Below, one piece after another: positions 43,262 to 51,909 of a stretch of 64,000 nucleotides of DNA. This stretch comes from Nitrospira defluvii (lineage in GTDB: Bacteria > Nitrospirota > Nitrospiria > Nitrospirales > Nitrospiraceae): positions 62,001 through 126,000 of the forward strand of contig WYAX01000016.1 of NCBI GenBank assembly GCA_011525625.1. Direction: 5' to 3'. Position numbers and translations under genes: made by a program. The notes beneath the pieces were generated by a model. That model was not told the origin of the DNA. It searched no databases and saw only the letters and a list, made by a program, of their open reading frames with translations. Each line of letters opens with the position of its first letter. The stretch's first letter is position 1.

Positions 43262-44341
43262 TCAGCGGGAGGGCTCCGTCAAGGCGACGATGGGATCGCC
43301 CTCCTGCAACTTGTGATGCCCGACGCGGATGATCGTATCCTGTTCCGTGAGGCCGTTGAGGACTTGGACGAAGCCTTTGGTGCGTGTGCCCAGGGTAATT
43401 TCCCGTTGTTGGGCGGTGCCCTCCCGCGCCACGTAGACGTAGGTCTTCTCCTGTTTCGGCATGACGGCCTCTTCCGGGATCAGCAACGCACGTTCCTCCT
43501 GACCGTACGTGAGGAGGACTTGGGCGAACATGCCGGGACGGAGACGCTGTTGCGAATTGGGGATGCGGGCACGCACCTGCACGGATCGGGTGGTCATCTC
43601 GACTTGGGGGTCGATCACGTAGACGGCGCCATGGAAGATTTCGCCGGGGTAGGCGTCCGTCGTCAACTCGATGGGCTGACCCGGCGCCAGATGGCGCAAC
43701 AGCGTTTCCGGGACCTTGAAGTCGATCTTGAGCTGGGCGAGATCTTCCAGGTTCACGATGTCGAGACCCGCGCCGACGAAGTCGCCGGGTGAGACCCGAC
43801 GGATTCCGGTGATGCCGGAAAAGGGGGCGCGAATCTTCGTTTTGGCTAATCGGGTGGCATAGAGGGCATGGTTGGCCTGGGACACGTGGAGCGCACCGGC
43901 GACTTCATCGAGTTGCTGTTTCGTGACGTACCGTTTCCCATCCAAGTCGAGTTGTTTCAGCCGTTCATAGGTCAGCCGGCTGACTTTGAGTTGCGCTGCG
44001 GCCTGAGCGAGTTCCGCCTGAAGTTCCGAGTCGTCCAGGTCGACCAGGAGCTGGTCTTTTTCCACAGTCTGGCCCTCTTCGAACCAGACCTGGCGGATGC
44101 GTCCCGCGATCTCCGGACGAATCAGGATGCTTTCGTTGGCGCGTAAGGTTCCAACGGCTCTGATGGTGTGCCGAATGCGATCAGTCGTGACCGGCGCCAA
44201 CACGACGGCCGTGCCCGTGGTGGGAGTGCCGGACAGGTCTGAAGCGGGGACCGGCGTCAAGCCGGTCCATTTCACGGCATACGTGACGAAGATCGCCGTC
44301 AACGCGAAGAGCAACAGGTAGGTGGTGCGACGAGGAGTCAT
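43262..44341 (-). CDS. RND membrane fusion (periplasmic adaptor) protein
   Basis: This 359-residue adaptor has an N-terminal membrane anchor (about residues 8-24). The lipoyl/barrel-sandwich halves are visible as ILIRPEIAGRIRQVWFEEGQTVEKDQLL and IRAPFSGITGIRRVSPGDFV. An alpha-hairpin with a coiled-coil character lies between them, then a beta-barrel and a membrane-proximal domain (GTRTKGFVQVLNGLTEQDTI). These proteins link the inner-membrane RND pump to an outer-membrane channel. It precedes the permease on the same strand with 19 bp between them. Confidence 0.93.
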   Translation of the reverse strand: MTPRRTTYLLLFALTAIFVTYAVKWTGLTPVPASDLSGTPTTGTAVVLAPVTTDRIRHTIRAVGTLRANESILIRPEIAGRIRQVWFEEGQTVEKDQLLVDLDDSELQAELAQAAAQLKVSRLTYERLKQLDLDGKRYVTKQQLDEVAGALHVSQANHALYATRLAKTKIRAPFSGITGIRRVSPGDFVGAGLDIVNLEDLAQLKIDFKVPETLLRHLAPGQPIELTTDAYPGEIFHGAVYVIDPQVEMTTRSVQVRARIPNSQQRLRPGMFAQVLLTYGQEERALLIPEEAVMPKQEKTYVYVAREGTAQQREITLGTRTKGFVQVLNGLTEQDTIIRVGHHKLQEGDPIVALTEPSR

Positions 44342-44413
44342 GAGTGGTGCGACGGCGCTCCTGATCCTCCGGACCGGCGGCGACAGACGTGTTTCAGGCG
44401 CGACAGGGGCGGC

Positions 44414-44872
44414 CTATTTGAACTCGAGCTTTTTCAAGCCCTGCACCGGAAGGTCGACTTGGCCGAAGTCCGAATCGCCCTTGAAGCTCCCGTCGATGGC
44501 CAGAGGAAAATCTCCCGTCTTGCCGCTGGTCAAGGTGATGTGCAGCGACGGAGGGGTCTTATCCGCCCCCGGCGTTACCTCGATGTGTTTGACCCCGTCG
44601 AACTTGATGTTCACCGTGGCGGTGCCGCGCTTGACCGGGAGATGTTTCAGTTCATGCGGAATAAACGACGTTTCACTGACCTTCTCTTCCCAATAGAACA
44701 CGACATTTTTCAAGTCGGTCTGCATATCCTTGGCATCGGTCACGAGCGCATGAAACGGTTTGTCTCCGGTCTGCTGAGCGAAGGTGGGTGCGACCGCCCA
44801 GGAGCTCAGGGTGGCGATGGACGCGGCTGTCACGAGAGAGAGCGAATGCAAGCAGGAACGACGTAATGACAT
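44414..44872 (-). CDS. Hypothetical secreted protein in the tonB-RND operon
   Basis: This 152-residue protein has a clear signal peptide (basic start, hydrophobic core, TFA cleavage region near residue 31). The mature part of about 120 residues includes KPFHALVTDAKDMQTDLKNVVFYWEEK and VKRGTATVNIKFDGVKHIEV. I do not recognise the family. The frame is open from 44962, but the ATG at 44872 with a GGAG about 8 bp upstream gives a proper signal sequence. It lies between tonB (31 bp away) and the RND adaptor (72 bp away), all on the same strand, so it is probably a periplasmic partner of one of these systems. Confidence 0.7.
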   Translation of the reverse strand: MSLRRSCLHSLSLVTAASIATLSSWAVAPTFAQQTGDKPFHALVTDAKDMQTDLKNVVFYWEEKVSETSFIPHELKHLPVKRGTATVNIKFDGVKHIEVTPGADKTPPSLHITLTSGKTGDFPLAIDGSFKGDSDFGQVDLPVQGLKKLEFK

Positions 44873-44903
44873 AAGAATCTCCGTTGCGTGGTCTAGAGGG
44901 TGA

Positions 44904-45938
44904 TTATTCCATGCGGTACGAAAAGGGCAGATCCAGTTCAAGTTTTGACTGCGCCATCTCATGTTTCACCTTGAGGGGAAAGGCGTTGCGCACCATTTCG
45001 AGCGTGTGGCGATCCAGCACCGAATGGCCGGAGCTTTCTTCCAGCGACAAATTGAGCAGATGGACTGCCGCGCCGCGCTGTTCAATCGTGAGACGAAGGA
45101 TGACACGGCCCTCCCAATGGTTTCGCTTGGCTTCGGCCGGGTAACGCTTGCGTTGATCGACCGATGACCACAGCGCTTGAGAAAGCCAGCCGTAGTCCGG
45201 GCGCTCCCCTGGGCGTGTGTGAACCTCCCGCTGTTTCACGACCCGCTGCTGCACGGTTTGAACCGGGCGCTGCACGATTTCCTGTCGGATGTGCTGTGGC
45301 GCCTCGACCGGGGCGGGGGCCGATTCCACCGCCGGTACGTCGCTGACCACCGCTGCGACCTGCGTGGTGGCCTCGGCTTGTCTGGTTACCGGTGCGGATG
45401 AGGCGACCGCTTGGGGTGCCGAGTACTGTTGTACGGCGGGAGCCGCTTCCTGGACGGCCGCAGTGCTTTCCACGACCGTCTGCACCACTTCAGACGTAGG
45501 ACTGACCGTTTCCTGAATTGCCTGTGTGACGGTTTCGACCTGTTGAGTCGTGACCTGTTGCACGGTTTGCGCGGTTTGCACCGGCAGGCTTTCCTGAATG
45601 GGTTGGACCTGCTGAACCGGTTGCTGCACCTCCTGTACCTGCCGGACGACGGGCTGCGCCTTGGCGACAGGCACCTGCTTGGGCTTGGGCGGTGTCACCG
45701 GCTGAGGCGTAGGCGGCGGTTGAGACTCGACTGGTGGCGGGGGCGCCGGTTCCGCCGCAGGCGGCGGCGTGTGCACCACGGCGACATCCCACTTGAAGAC
45801 GGGTGGGGGCGGCGGCGGCATTTCCGTAAGCAACAAGACCGCCATGCCGACGAACAGGCCGTGGATCGACATGGAGAAGGCCCAACAGAGCGAGGCCCGT
45901 TGGCGCTGTGACGAATCGAATGGTAGCGCCAGGCTCAT
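44904..45938 (-). CDS. tonB: TonB energy-transducing protein with a Gln/Val-rich linker
   Basis: This 344-residue protein has a single N-terminal membrane anchor (about residues 18-39) and then a proline-rich start (PPPPPPVF and PPPxxEPAPPPP). A long linker from about 95 to 200 consists mostly of Gln, Val and Thr (QPVVRQVQEVQQPVQQVQ and similar), rather than the usual Glu-Pro/Lys-Pro repeats. The C-terminal TonB domain is seen in RYPAEAKRNHWEGRVILRLTIEQRG, with the expected second half. TonB carries proton-motive energy from ExbB/ExbD to outer-membrane receptors such as those at 54186-56693 and 63342 onward. Its start overlaps the end of exbD by 4 bp. Confidence 0.92.
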   Translation of the reverse strand: MSLALPFDSSQRQRASLCWAFSMSIHGLFVGMAVLLLTEMPPPPPPVFKWDVAVVHTPPPAAEPAPPPPVESQPPPTPQPVTPPKPKQVPVAKAQPVVRQVQEVQQPVQQVQPIQESLPVQTAQTVQQVTTQQVETVTQAIQETVSPTSEVVQTVVESTAAVQEAAPAVQQYSAPQAVASSAPVTRQAEATTQVAAVVSDVPAVESAPAPVEAPQHIRQEIVQRPVQTVQQRVVKQREVHTRPGERPDYGWLSQALWSSVDQRKRYPAEAKRNHWEGRVILRLTIEQRGAAVHLLNLSLEESSGHSVLDRHTLEMVRNAFPLKVKHEMAQSKLELDLPFSYRME

Positions 45939-46309
45939 GAGCGAACCACCTCGAGATTGACCTGTTGAAAGCCTAAGCTGCGGATCTCATCGACGACGGA
46001 CACAAATCTGTCCAGGACGGTGACGCGATCGGCGCGTACCAACACAGACGAGTCCCGCGACTGTGAATTGAGCACGATCCGCAGTCCGTCCGGTGGCACC
46101 GGCTGGTCGTTCATGAACAGCGACCCCTCCGCCGTGAGGGTAATCACCAGCGGGACATCCTTGCGGTCGCCCGATTCCTTGGCCTTCGCCAGCTGGACAG
46201 GGACCTGGCCGGTGGTGATGAACGTGGCCGTGGTCAGGACGATCACCAGCAGCACCAGCATCACGTCGACCAGAGGAATCACGTTGATCTGGTCGATATC
46301 ACGTCCCAT
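45935..46309 (-). CDS. exbD: ExbD/TolR-family proton channel subunit
   Basis: This 124-residue protein has the ExbD layout: a short cytoplasmic start, one transmembrane helix with the essential Asp (D15 in PLVDVMLVLL), and a periplasmic domain ending in FVSVVDEIRSLGFQQVNLEV. It works with ExbB and TonB. It overlaps exbB by 11 bp and tonB by 4 bp, so the three are translated together. Confidence 0.94.
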   Translation of the reverse strand: MGRDIDQINVIPLVDVMLVLLVIVLTTATFITTGQVPVQLAKAKESGDRKDVPLVITLTAEGSLFMNDQPVPPDGLRIVLNSQSRDSSVLVRADRVTVLDRFVSVVDEIRSLGFQQVNLEVVRS

Positions 46310-46724
46310 GTTGGACCTTAAACTGGGTCATCAACTCCGTGACCCGGCGACGCAGCACATTGTTCAGGACCACGCAGGGGATCGCCACCAACAGGCCGAC
46401 CGCGGTGGCTTTGAGCGCAAGGCTCAGGCCCACCATGATGGTCTGAACCGCCATGGTGCCGGACGACCCCATGGTGTGGAACGTCAACATGATGCCGAGC
46501 ACCGTTCCCAGCAGGCCGATGTACGGGGCATTCGCCGCCACGGTGCCGATCACCACCAACCGTTTGGTGAGCGCGACTTCGAATTCTTCTTCTGAGCGGT
46601 ATCGCCTGAGATCGATGCGCCGATAGAAGACCCAGCGTTCTGCAGCCACCGCAATGGCCCAGAGGCTGAGGGCTAAGAGAAGACCGATAATTCCGTAATC
46701 CACAACGTGCTTCAGGCTGTCCAC
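46299..46724 (-). CDS. exbB: ExbB/TolQ-family proton channel subunit
   Basis: This is a 141-residue protein if translation begins at the GTG at 46724, which has AAAGGA about 8 bp upstream. The frame extends to an ATG at 46784, giving 161 residues with an atypical N-terminus. The three expected membrane helices are visible: YGIIGLLLALSLWAIAVA, the central APYIGLLGTVLGIMLTF, and ALKATAVGLLVAIPCVVL. The protein is at the short end for ExbB. It heads the minus-strand operon exbB-exbD-tonB-hypothetical-MFP-RND. Confidence 0.92.
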   Translation of the reverse strand: MDSLKHVVDYGIIGLLLALSLWAIAVAAERWVFYRRIDLRRYRSEEEFEVALTKRLVVIGTVAANAPYIGLLGTVLGIMLTFHTMGSSGTMAVQTIMVGLSLALKATAVGLLVAIPCVVLNNVLRRRVTELMTQFKVQHGT

Positions 46725-47143
46725 TTGGTAATCCTTTAGAAGGTTAAACCCCTTTATCCTGTGCCAGGACGAAAGTCGAAACACAGGTTCACCTAGTTAT
46801 GACGTATGAGATGCTGGATTCTGCACCACATTAAGAGGAAAAATTTTGTCCTATGGTTATTCAATGCGTTGCGTGACATATCTCGCCCTATCATTGAGAT
46901 GAATGCGCCTCATGCATCGATGAATGCCTTTGGCGCCCTGTTTCACCCACGGTTCAGTACTGACACAGGAGGTACGTGATCGCATGCGCTTCGAGAATCC
47001 TGGATTTCAAGCGGCCCAGATGTTCCGCATGGATCGCAGTGCATGAAGCCAGACAGGAGGACAATAGTTTCTGAGGAGCTGTAAAGGGAATGCTCGATTG
47101 CCGGAGATCGTGTTTTCGTAGGCCTAAGCGAAGAACCAGGGGC
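46725..47143. other. Gene-free stretch upstream of exbB, with a short direct repeat
   Basis: This AT-richer stretch is where the promoter of the exbB operon should lie. A 9-bp direct repeat (GATGAATGC) occurs at 46898 and 46919, spaced 21 bp apart, i.e. two helical turns. I could not find a convincing Fur box or a strong sigma-70 promoter by eye. No coding region is supported here. Confidence 0.4.
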
Positions 47144-47308
47144 TCAGCTACTCGGGTTCGATGCGGTCGAGGTGTTGCGGGCCTTCATGAGCGAGGCGAG
47201 GGTGTCTTTGGTCGCCCCGCAGTTGATGCAGCGCCATTTGGCTTCCTTGGCATAAAAATCCAGCACCCGATCGATGATCATGTATCCACCGCATTTCAGG
47301 CAATTCAT
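47144..47308 (-). CDS. Small zinc-ribbon-like protein (54 aa)
   Basis: This short gene begins at ATG 47308, with AAAGGAAG about 7 bp upstream. The 54-residue product has two Cys pairs, C3-x2-C6 (NCLKCGG) and C27-x2-C30 (RCINCGA), spaced as in a zinc ribbon, followed by a short polar tail. The function is unknown; proteins of this kind often bind nucleic acid or act as small regulators. The good ribosome site and the conserved-looking Cys spacing argue for a real gene. Confidence 0.7.
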   Translation of the reverse strand: MNCLKCGGYMIIDRVLDFYAKEAKWRCINCGATKDTLASLMKARNTSTASNPSS

Positions 47309-47829
47309 CGTCTCTTCCTTTCGTGTGAAAGTAGATCGTTCTGATTCCCCCGTCGTGGGGTTGTCACCTTCCGGGGCCGGTTGCGCCCTGGCTGCGGTCG
47401 TTCGGTCAATCGCCGTCCCCAGCCACTCGATCAGCCAAGGTTCGCCGACCCTTGATCGTCAGGGCATTCGGGTGCTTCGAGCAGCCGGCGATAGGACCGC
47501 GTAAGGGCTCTTACTGTAAGAGACGTATCAATCCGGCGATTCCACACATCCGTGCCGCGTTTGTCGCCATGAAAGGAACCGGAGCCTGGCGACTACGCAT
47601 TTTCCTACAGCCTCAAGAGCTATACGGTTCAGTATGGCTGGACAGTTCGCTGATCGCTGCGGAACGAACGTCGCCACACAGTCGTGCACCTGGACGGCCA
47701 ATCAGCCCGAGCAGCGCAAGTGGAGTGCAGCATTCCATCCTTGTGTTGACCGTTTTTCAGTCTCTTCCTAGACTGTGTTTTGCCCACCCATTCGTTGTTC
47801 ACGTATCGAGTTGCGCTGGAGAAGACGCT
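47309..47829. other. Gene-free stretch before the S9 peptidase, with a perfect 15-bp palindrome
   Basis: The frame of the downstream peptidase stays open back to 47452, but that part has no ribosome site and reads like non-coding sequence. A perfect inverted repeat with 7-bp arms and a 1-bp centre (CTCTTAC-T-GTAAGAG) is at 47508-47522 and could be a regulator site. Nothing else is recognised. Confidence 0.4.
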
Positions 47830-49926
47830 ATGCGTGGATTCTGGTCTCATGCCGTTACCTGTCAACGGGCGATCCCCGTCCTCGATCAGCCACTCACATC
47901 GTGGCATCTGTTCGCGTGCGCGACGATGCTGCTGGTCGCGTTAACAGGCGGCTGCAAGACGAGCGGGCAACCGACAGTCGAGCCACTGCCGGCAGATGAT
48001 CATGACGAGATTCCAGGCCGTATTCCTTTGAAAGCCTTTGCTTCACTCCCGGTGGTACGAGATATGAAGTTGTCTCCCTGCGGTGAGCATGTCGCCTCCA
48101 TTCAAAATACAGCCGAGGGCAAGACCTATCTGGTGGTGACGACCTACGACGGTAGGGACGCTCGAAGACTCTTGGAGAGCGACAACAAGCGGTACTCGAT
48201 TCGCTGGTTCGATTGGGTCAATGACGAACGGTTGGTGGTGGGCGTGGGGGCAGACGATGGGTGGAGTAATCTCCGGTGGACGGAGACGCGCCTCTTCGCC
48301 ATCAATCGCGACGGGTCGAATCTCAAGACGGATCTCATTACTCCAGGTCGTGACAGATACTATTCTTGGGAACATATCCCGCAACTTCAGGATCGCGTCA
48401 TCGGCAAGATTCCAGGCGACGATCAATCGGTTCTGATCGCCCTCGATCTGCAAACCGCACTCTATCCAGATGTCTATAAATTGGATGTCTACACCGGGCG
48501 CCGCGAATTGATCGAGAGAAGCACCTATGGGATTCGGACTTGGATGGCCGACCGGCAGGGGGTCGTCCGCTTGGGAACGGCCGTCGAAGGGACCATCGTC
48601 CACATCCTGGTCAAACCGGCTGGGCAGGAACGCTGGGTGACGCTCACCAAATACGACGCGCTGAGCGAACCTGGTATGACTCCTCTCGGATTTGACGAGG
48701 ATCCCAACACGCTGTTTGTGGCACAACCACTCGATGGAAGAACGGCAATTTACAGCATCAACATTGCCGAATCACATGTGCCGCCTAGGCTCCGGGCATC
48801 ACATGCCACGTACGACATCGATGACGGTCTCATCTATTCCTCCTGGCTCAAGCAGGTTGTCGGTGTGCGCAGCAGCCTTCATGACTCTGCAGGCATCTAT
48901 TGGAATTCTGATGCTAAGGAACTGCAGACCCGGCTCGATTTGGCCCTTCCTAGACGATTCAATGACATCCAGAGCAGCAGTCAAAATGGTCGCCGACATA
49001 TCGTCGTGTCCAGCCATGCGACGCAACCGCCTCAATGGTATCTGTTAGACGAGGATCTCAACCGGCTCACGTTGATGGTGGACGGGTATCCGAAACTGGT
49101 CCCGAATGAACTGGTCAAACCCATGCCGGTCACTCTCAAGGCCAGAGACGGCACGGTCTTGCATGGGTTTGTGACTCGTCCCGCGCAGGAACGGAAGCGG
49201 GTGCCCCTCGTCTTGTTGCCCCATGGCGGGCCGGCCAGCAGAGACGTGCTGGATTTCGATTACTGGACCCAGTTTCTCGTGAGCCGCGGCTGGGCCGTGC
49301 TGCAAGTGAACTTCAGGGGGTCCAGCGGCTACGGCGGGGAGTTTTTGCAAGCAGGATTCAAGCGGTGGGGACTCGAAATGCAGGACGATCTGACGGACGC
49401 CGCGCAATACGCGATCGAGCAGGGAATTGCGGATCCTGAACGCGTCTGTATCGTGGGTGGGAGTTATGGGGGCTACGCGGCATTGATGGGAATCGTCAAG
49501 ACACCGGAGCTCTTCCGTTGCGCGGTGAGTTTTGCGGGAGTGTCGGATCTCCGCGCGCTGTTGACGGACAAGCGGCAGTTCCTGGGGTATGAGCTGGGAG
49601 CGGAGCGGCAGCTAGGCGCCTGGTGGTCGGATCGCGACCGGCTGAAGGCCACGTCCCCGGTCAACCACGCAGAGAAGATTCGCACCCCGCTCCTGATCGT
49701 GCATGGGGCGGAGGATCGGACGGTTTCCGTTGAACAATCCCGCGCCATGGTCGAGGCCTTGAAGGATGCGGGCTTCAATAAGCTGCGCTATGTCGAATTG
49801 CCGGACGGCGACCATTACCTGAGCCGGCAGGATGATCGCCTGAGGTTGTTTCGCGAAATGGAGCGGTTTCTGGCCACTCACCTGGATGAGCCGCGCGCTG
49901 GAACCAAACTACAACACAGTCGGTGA
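47830..49926 (+). CDS. S9-family prolyl oligopeptidase-type serine peptidase
   Basis: This 698-residue protein starts at ATG 47830, with GGAGAAG 5 bp upstream. A hydrophobic stretch ends in LTGGC (C42), a marginal lipobox, so it may be an exported lipoprotein. Residues about 60-430 look like a beta-propeller, with a LKAFASLPVVRDMKLSPCG start and several W/DG repeats. The C-terminal alpha/beta hydrolase begins near 440. It contains HGGPASRD, the nucleophile S545 (GGSYGGYAAL), D629 (HGAEDRTVS) and H662 (DGDHYLSR), a complete catalytic triad. The family (acylaminoacyl peptidase/DPP-like) cleaves short peptides. It stands alone, convergent with the phosphodiesterase downstream. Confidence 0.9.
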   Translation: MRGFWSHAVTCQRAIPVLDQPLTSWHLFACATMLLVALTGGCKTSGQPTVEPLPADDHDEIPGRIPLKAFASLPVVRDMKLSPCGEHVASIQNTAEGKTYLVVTTYDGRDARRLLESDNKRYSIRWFDWVNDERLVVGVGADDGWSNLRWTETRLFAINRDGSNLKTDLITPGRDRYYSWEHIPQLQDRVIGKIPGDDQSVLIALDLQTALYPDVYKLDVYTGRRELIERSTYGIRTWMADRQGVVRLGTAVEGTIVHILVKPAGQERWVTLTKYDALSEPGMTPLGFDEDPNTLFVAQPLDGRTAIYSINIAESHVPPRLRASHATYDIDDGLIYSSWLKQVVGVRSSLHDSAGIYWNSDAKELQTRLDLALPRRFNDIQSSSQNGRRHIVVSSHATQPPQWYLLDEDLNRLTLMVDGYPKLVPNELVKPMPVTLKARDGTVLHGFVTRPAQERKRVPLVLLPHGGPASRDVLDFDYWTQFLVSRGWAVLQVNFRGSSGYGGEFLQAGFKRWGLEMQDDLTDAAQYAIEQGIADPERVCIVGGSYGGYAALMGIVKTPELFRCAVSFAGVSDLRALLTDKRQFLGYELGAERQLGAWWSDRDRLKATSPVNHAEKIRTPLLIVHGAEDRTVSVEQSRAMVEALKDAGFNKLRYVELPDGDHYLSRQDDRLRLFREMERFLATHLDEPRAGTKLQHSR

Positions 49927-49944
49927 TTCGGCCGATTATCTCCG

Positions 49945-51225
49945 CTATTCGAGCACCAATCTCCTCAGCCATCCCGGCCGTCCATCGATGTCTGCCGGGA
50001 TGGTCAATCCCAGTAACTCCGCAAGTAATGGATAGATGTGAATGTTTTCGAAGGCAGGAATCGTCGCGCCTTGTTTGATGCCGGGACCGGTGGCCACAAA
50101 GATGCCATGCATGTCGGGGTGCGCGGGATTCCATCCATGCTCGCCATGAGGAAGTAACGATTCAAACTCTTTCCACCAGATGAGATGAGGCATGTCCATC
50201 AGAATCACGACGTCGCCGATGTTTCGGTCAAGACGGTAGTGCAACGACTCCGGTAACTCTTCACGGAGGTAGGCCCGACCATGCCGGAGCACCGCGTTGA
50301 GCCGGTCGCGCGTCTTGATGGGATCGTGCACCGCAGGGTTCAGGTGCAAGCTGGCGTAGGCGCCGAGTGCGCCGATCCACTCGCCTGGTTCCTCGTGTAT
50401 CAGACTGTCCATCCAGACGACGTGGTCGCGTCGAACAGACAGCATGCCGTGGTCGCTTACAATGATCACGAAGATCCGTTCCCTGATGGAGAGGGTCTCG
50501 AGACGGTCCAGAAGGAGCCCGAGTGTCTGATCCACGCCCTGCGCGGCGAGACGAATCTCGGGAGAGTCGGCGCCGAAGCGATGTCCCGCCTCGTCAAGGT
50601 CACTCATATACAAGGTCAGGAAATGGGGCCGTCTGTCGGAGGGCAACTGCAACCAGGCCAAGACCCGGTCGACACGACTGCTGTTGGGGACCTGTTGATC
50701 GTATGGCAGTGAATACGTCGGTTGGATTCCGTCGATCGTTGTTTCACAGCCGACCCAAAAGTAACAGGCAGTCGCAATCCCTTGCGTCTCCGCCGTGATC
50801 CAGATGGGGCGACGGTGGTACCAGGTTCCATCGGGGCGGCTTGGAGGGTAGAACACCTGCTCTCGTGTCGGGTCATAAAAGACATGTCCGACGATGCCAT
50901 GTTTCTCAGGATACAGTCCGGTCACCATTGAATAATGGTTGGGAAAAGTGATGGACGGAAAGACCGGCATGAGCCCTTCCGCTCGCACCCCATCCTCGAT
51001 CAGATGCCGGAAATTGGGTAGGTCGAAGCGGTCTAAGTAATCAGCCCGGAAGCCGTCGAGTGAGACCAGGATCACATAGGGTTTCTGTTGCTGGTCCGCC
51101 CGGTTGATGCCGTCTGAGCTTAGGTCGGCCAGGTGCTGGTCGGGAGGGGAGCCCTCATCCGCTCCGGCGAGAACAGGTGGCGAGAGCAGCAATCCCGCCA
51201 GAATGAGGCCGCGCAGCGCGATCAT
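49945..51225 (-). CDS. ENPP-type nucleotide pyrophosphatase/phosphodiesterase (alkaline phosphatase superfamily)
   Basis: This 426-residue secreted enzyme has a signal peptide at residues 1-20. Motifs in order are the metal-site SLDGFRADYL (D57), the nucleophile region PSITFPNHYSMVTGLYPEKHG (T93), SDLDEAGHRFG, and SDHGML with further metal ligands. The order matches bacterial ENPP/NPP enzymes, which split phosphodiester or pyrophosphate bonds in nucleotides or related compounds in the periplasm. The natural substrate is not evident. It is convergent with the S9 peptidase, 18 bp away. Confidence 0.9.
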   Translation of the reverse strand: MIALRGLILAGLLLSPPVLAGADEGSPPDQHLADLSSDGINRADQQQKPYVILVSLDGFRADYLDRFDLPNFRHLIEDGVRAEGLMPVFPSITFPNHYSMVTGLYPEKHGIVGHVFYDPTREQVFYPPSRPDGTWYHRRPIWITAETQGIATACYFWVGCETTIDGIQPTYSLPYDQQVPNSSRVDRVLAWLQLPSDRRPHFLTLYMSDLDEAGHRFGADSPEIRLAAQGVDQTLGLLLDRLETLSIRERIFVIIVSDHGMLSVRRDHVVWMDSLIHEEPGEWIGALGAYASLHLNPAVHDPIKTRDRLNAVLRHGRAYLREELPESLHYRLDRNIGDVVILMDMPHLIWWKEFESLLPHGEHGWNPAHPDMHGIFVATGPGIKQGATIPAFENIHIYPLLAELLGLTIPADIDGRPGWLRRLVLE

Positions 51226-51255
51226 GTCATGTGAATGTAATGCATGAGGTTTTGG

Positions 51256-51657
51256 TTATTTCAGCGAAGTCCGACCGTCAAAATGATGATCGTGGTCGGC
51301 GTCGGCTTCTGCCTTGGTCTTGTGCACGATGCCGTCTTTATGTTCCGGAGGGCTGTACAAACTATAGAGTTTGAGGGGAGCCTTGCTTCCGCTGTTGACC
51401 ACGTTGTGTCTGGTGCCGGCCGGGATGACGACCGCAAAGCCGTCGCTGACCGCATGGTTCTTACCGTCCAGGATGACGGTTCCCTCACCTTCCTCGAAAC
51501 GGAGAAATTGATCCAATTCATGAACTTCTTCTCCGATTTCTTCGCCGGGCTTCAGACTCATCAAGACCAATTGAGAGTGTTGCGCCGTAAAGAGCACCTT
51601 GCGGTAATGCTGGTTGTCGCGTGTGGCGTCTTCGATGTGGACGATGTAGCCCTTCAT
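51256..51657 (-). CDS. Cupin-domain protein
   Basis: This 133-residue protein starts at ATG 51657, with AAAGGAG 7 bp upstream. The frame stays open to 51933 without another ribosome site. A single cupin barrel is indicated by the two conserved motifs around EIGEEVHELDQFLRFEEGEG (His/Glu metal ligands) and IPAGTRHNVVNSG. The His/Asp-rich tail (DADHDHHFDG) could bind metal. Small cupins of this kind are often sugar or small-molecule binding proteins; the function is not known. Confidence 0.85.
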   Translation of the reverse strand: MKGYIVHIEDATRDNQHYRKVLFTAQHSQLVLMSLKPGEEIGEEVHELDQFLRFEEGEGTVILDGKNHAVSDGFAVVIPAGTRHNVVNSGSKAPLKLYSLYSPPEHKDGIVHKTKAEADADHDHHFDGRTSLK

Positions 51658-51909
51658 GATCGACTCCTTTCTTCGCATGGCAGCGCGTGAGTAGTAGGGC
51701 GGAAGGACATAGGGAGGACTGTAAACCAGGACCGTGGCGAAAGCCATGCCTATTCTCACGGCACCATCAAACGCGGCCGAATCGTCTCGTGATCCGGGAT
51801 CAGCTTCGGCATGCGTTTCTGCAGGTGAGGGCGTGGGCAGAAGTTCTAAGCGGGGCCGCGTGGACAAGGGCGTCACTCTGTTGTAACATTGTGAGAACGG
51901 AGGTGCACG

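Noticed and set aside
46725-46920. Fur box in front of exbB
   Set aside because: I looked for GATAATGATAATCATTATC-like sequence on both strands and found nothing close enough to claim.
47452-47829. N-terminal extension of the S9 peptidase back to 47452
   Set aside because: No ribosome site; the extension has no signal-like or domain features, while ATG 47830 has GGAGAAG and a leader-like N-terminus.
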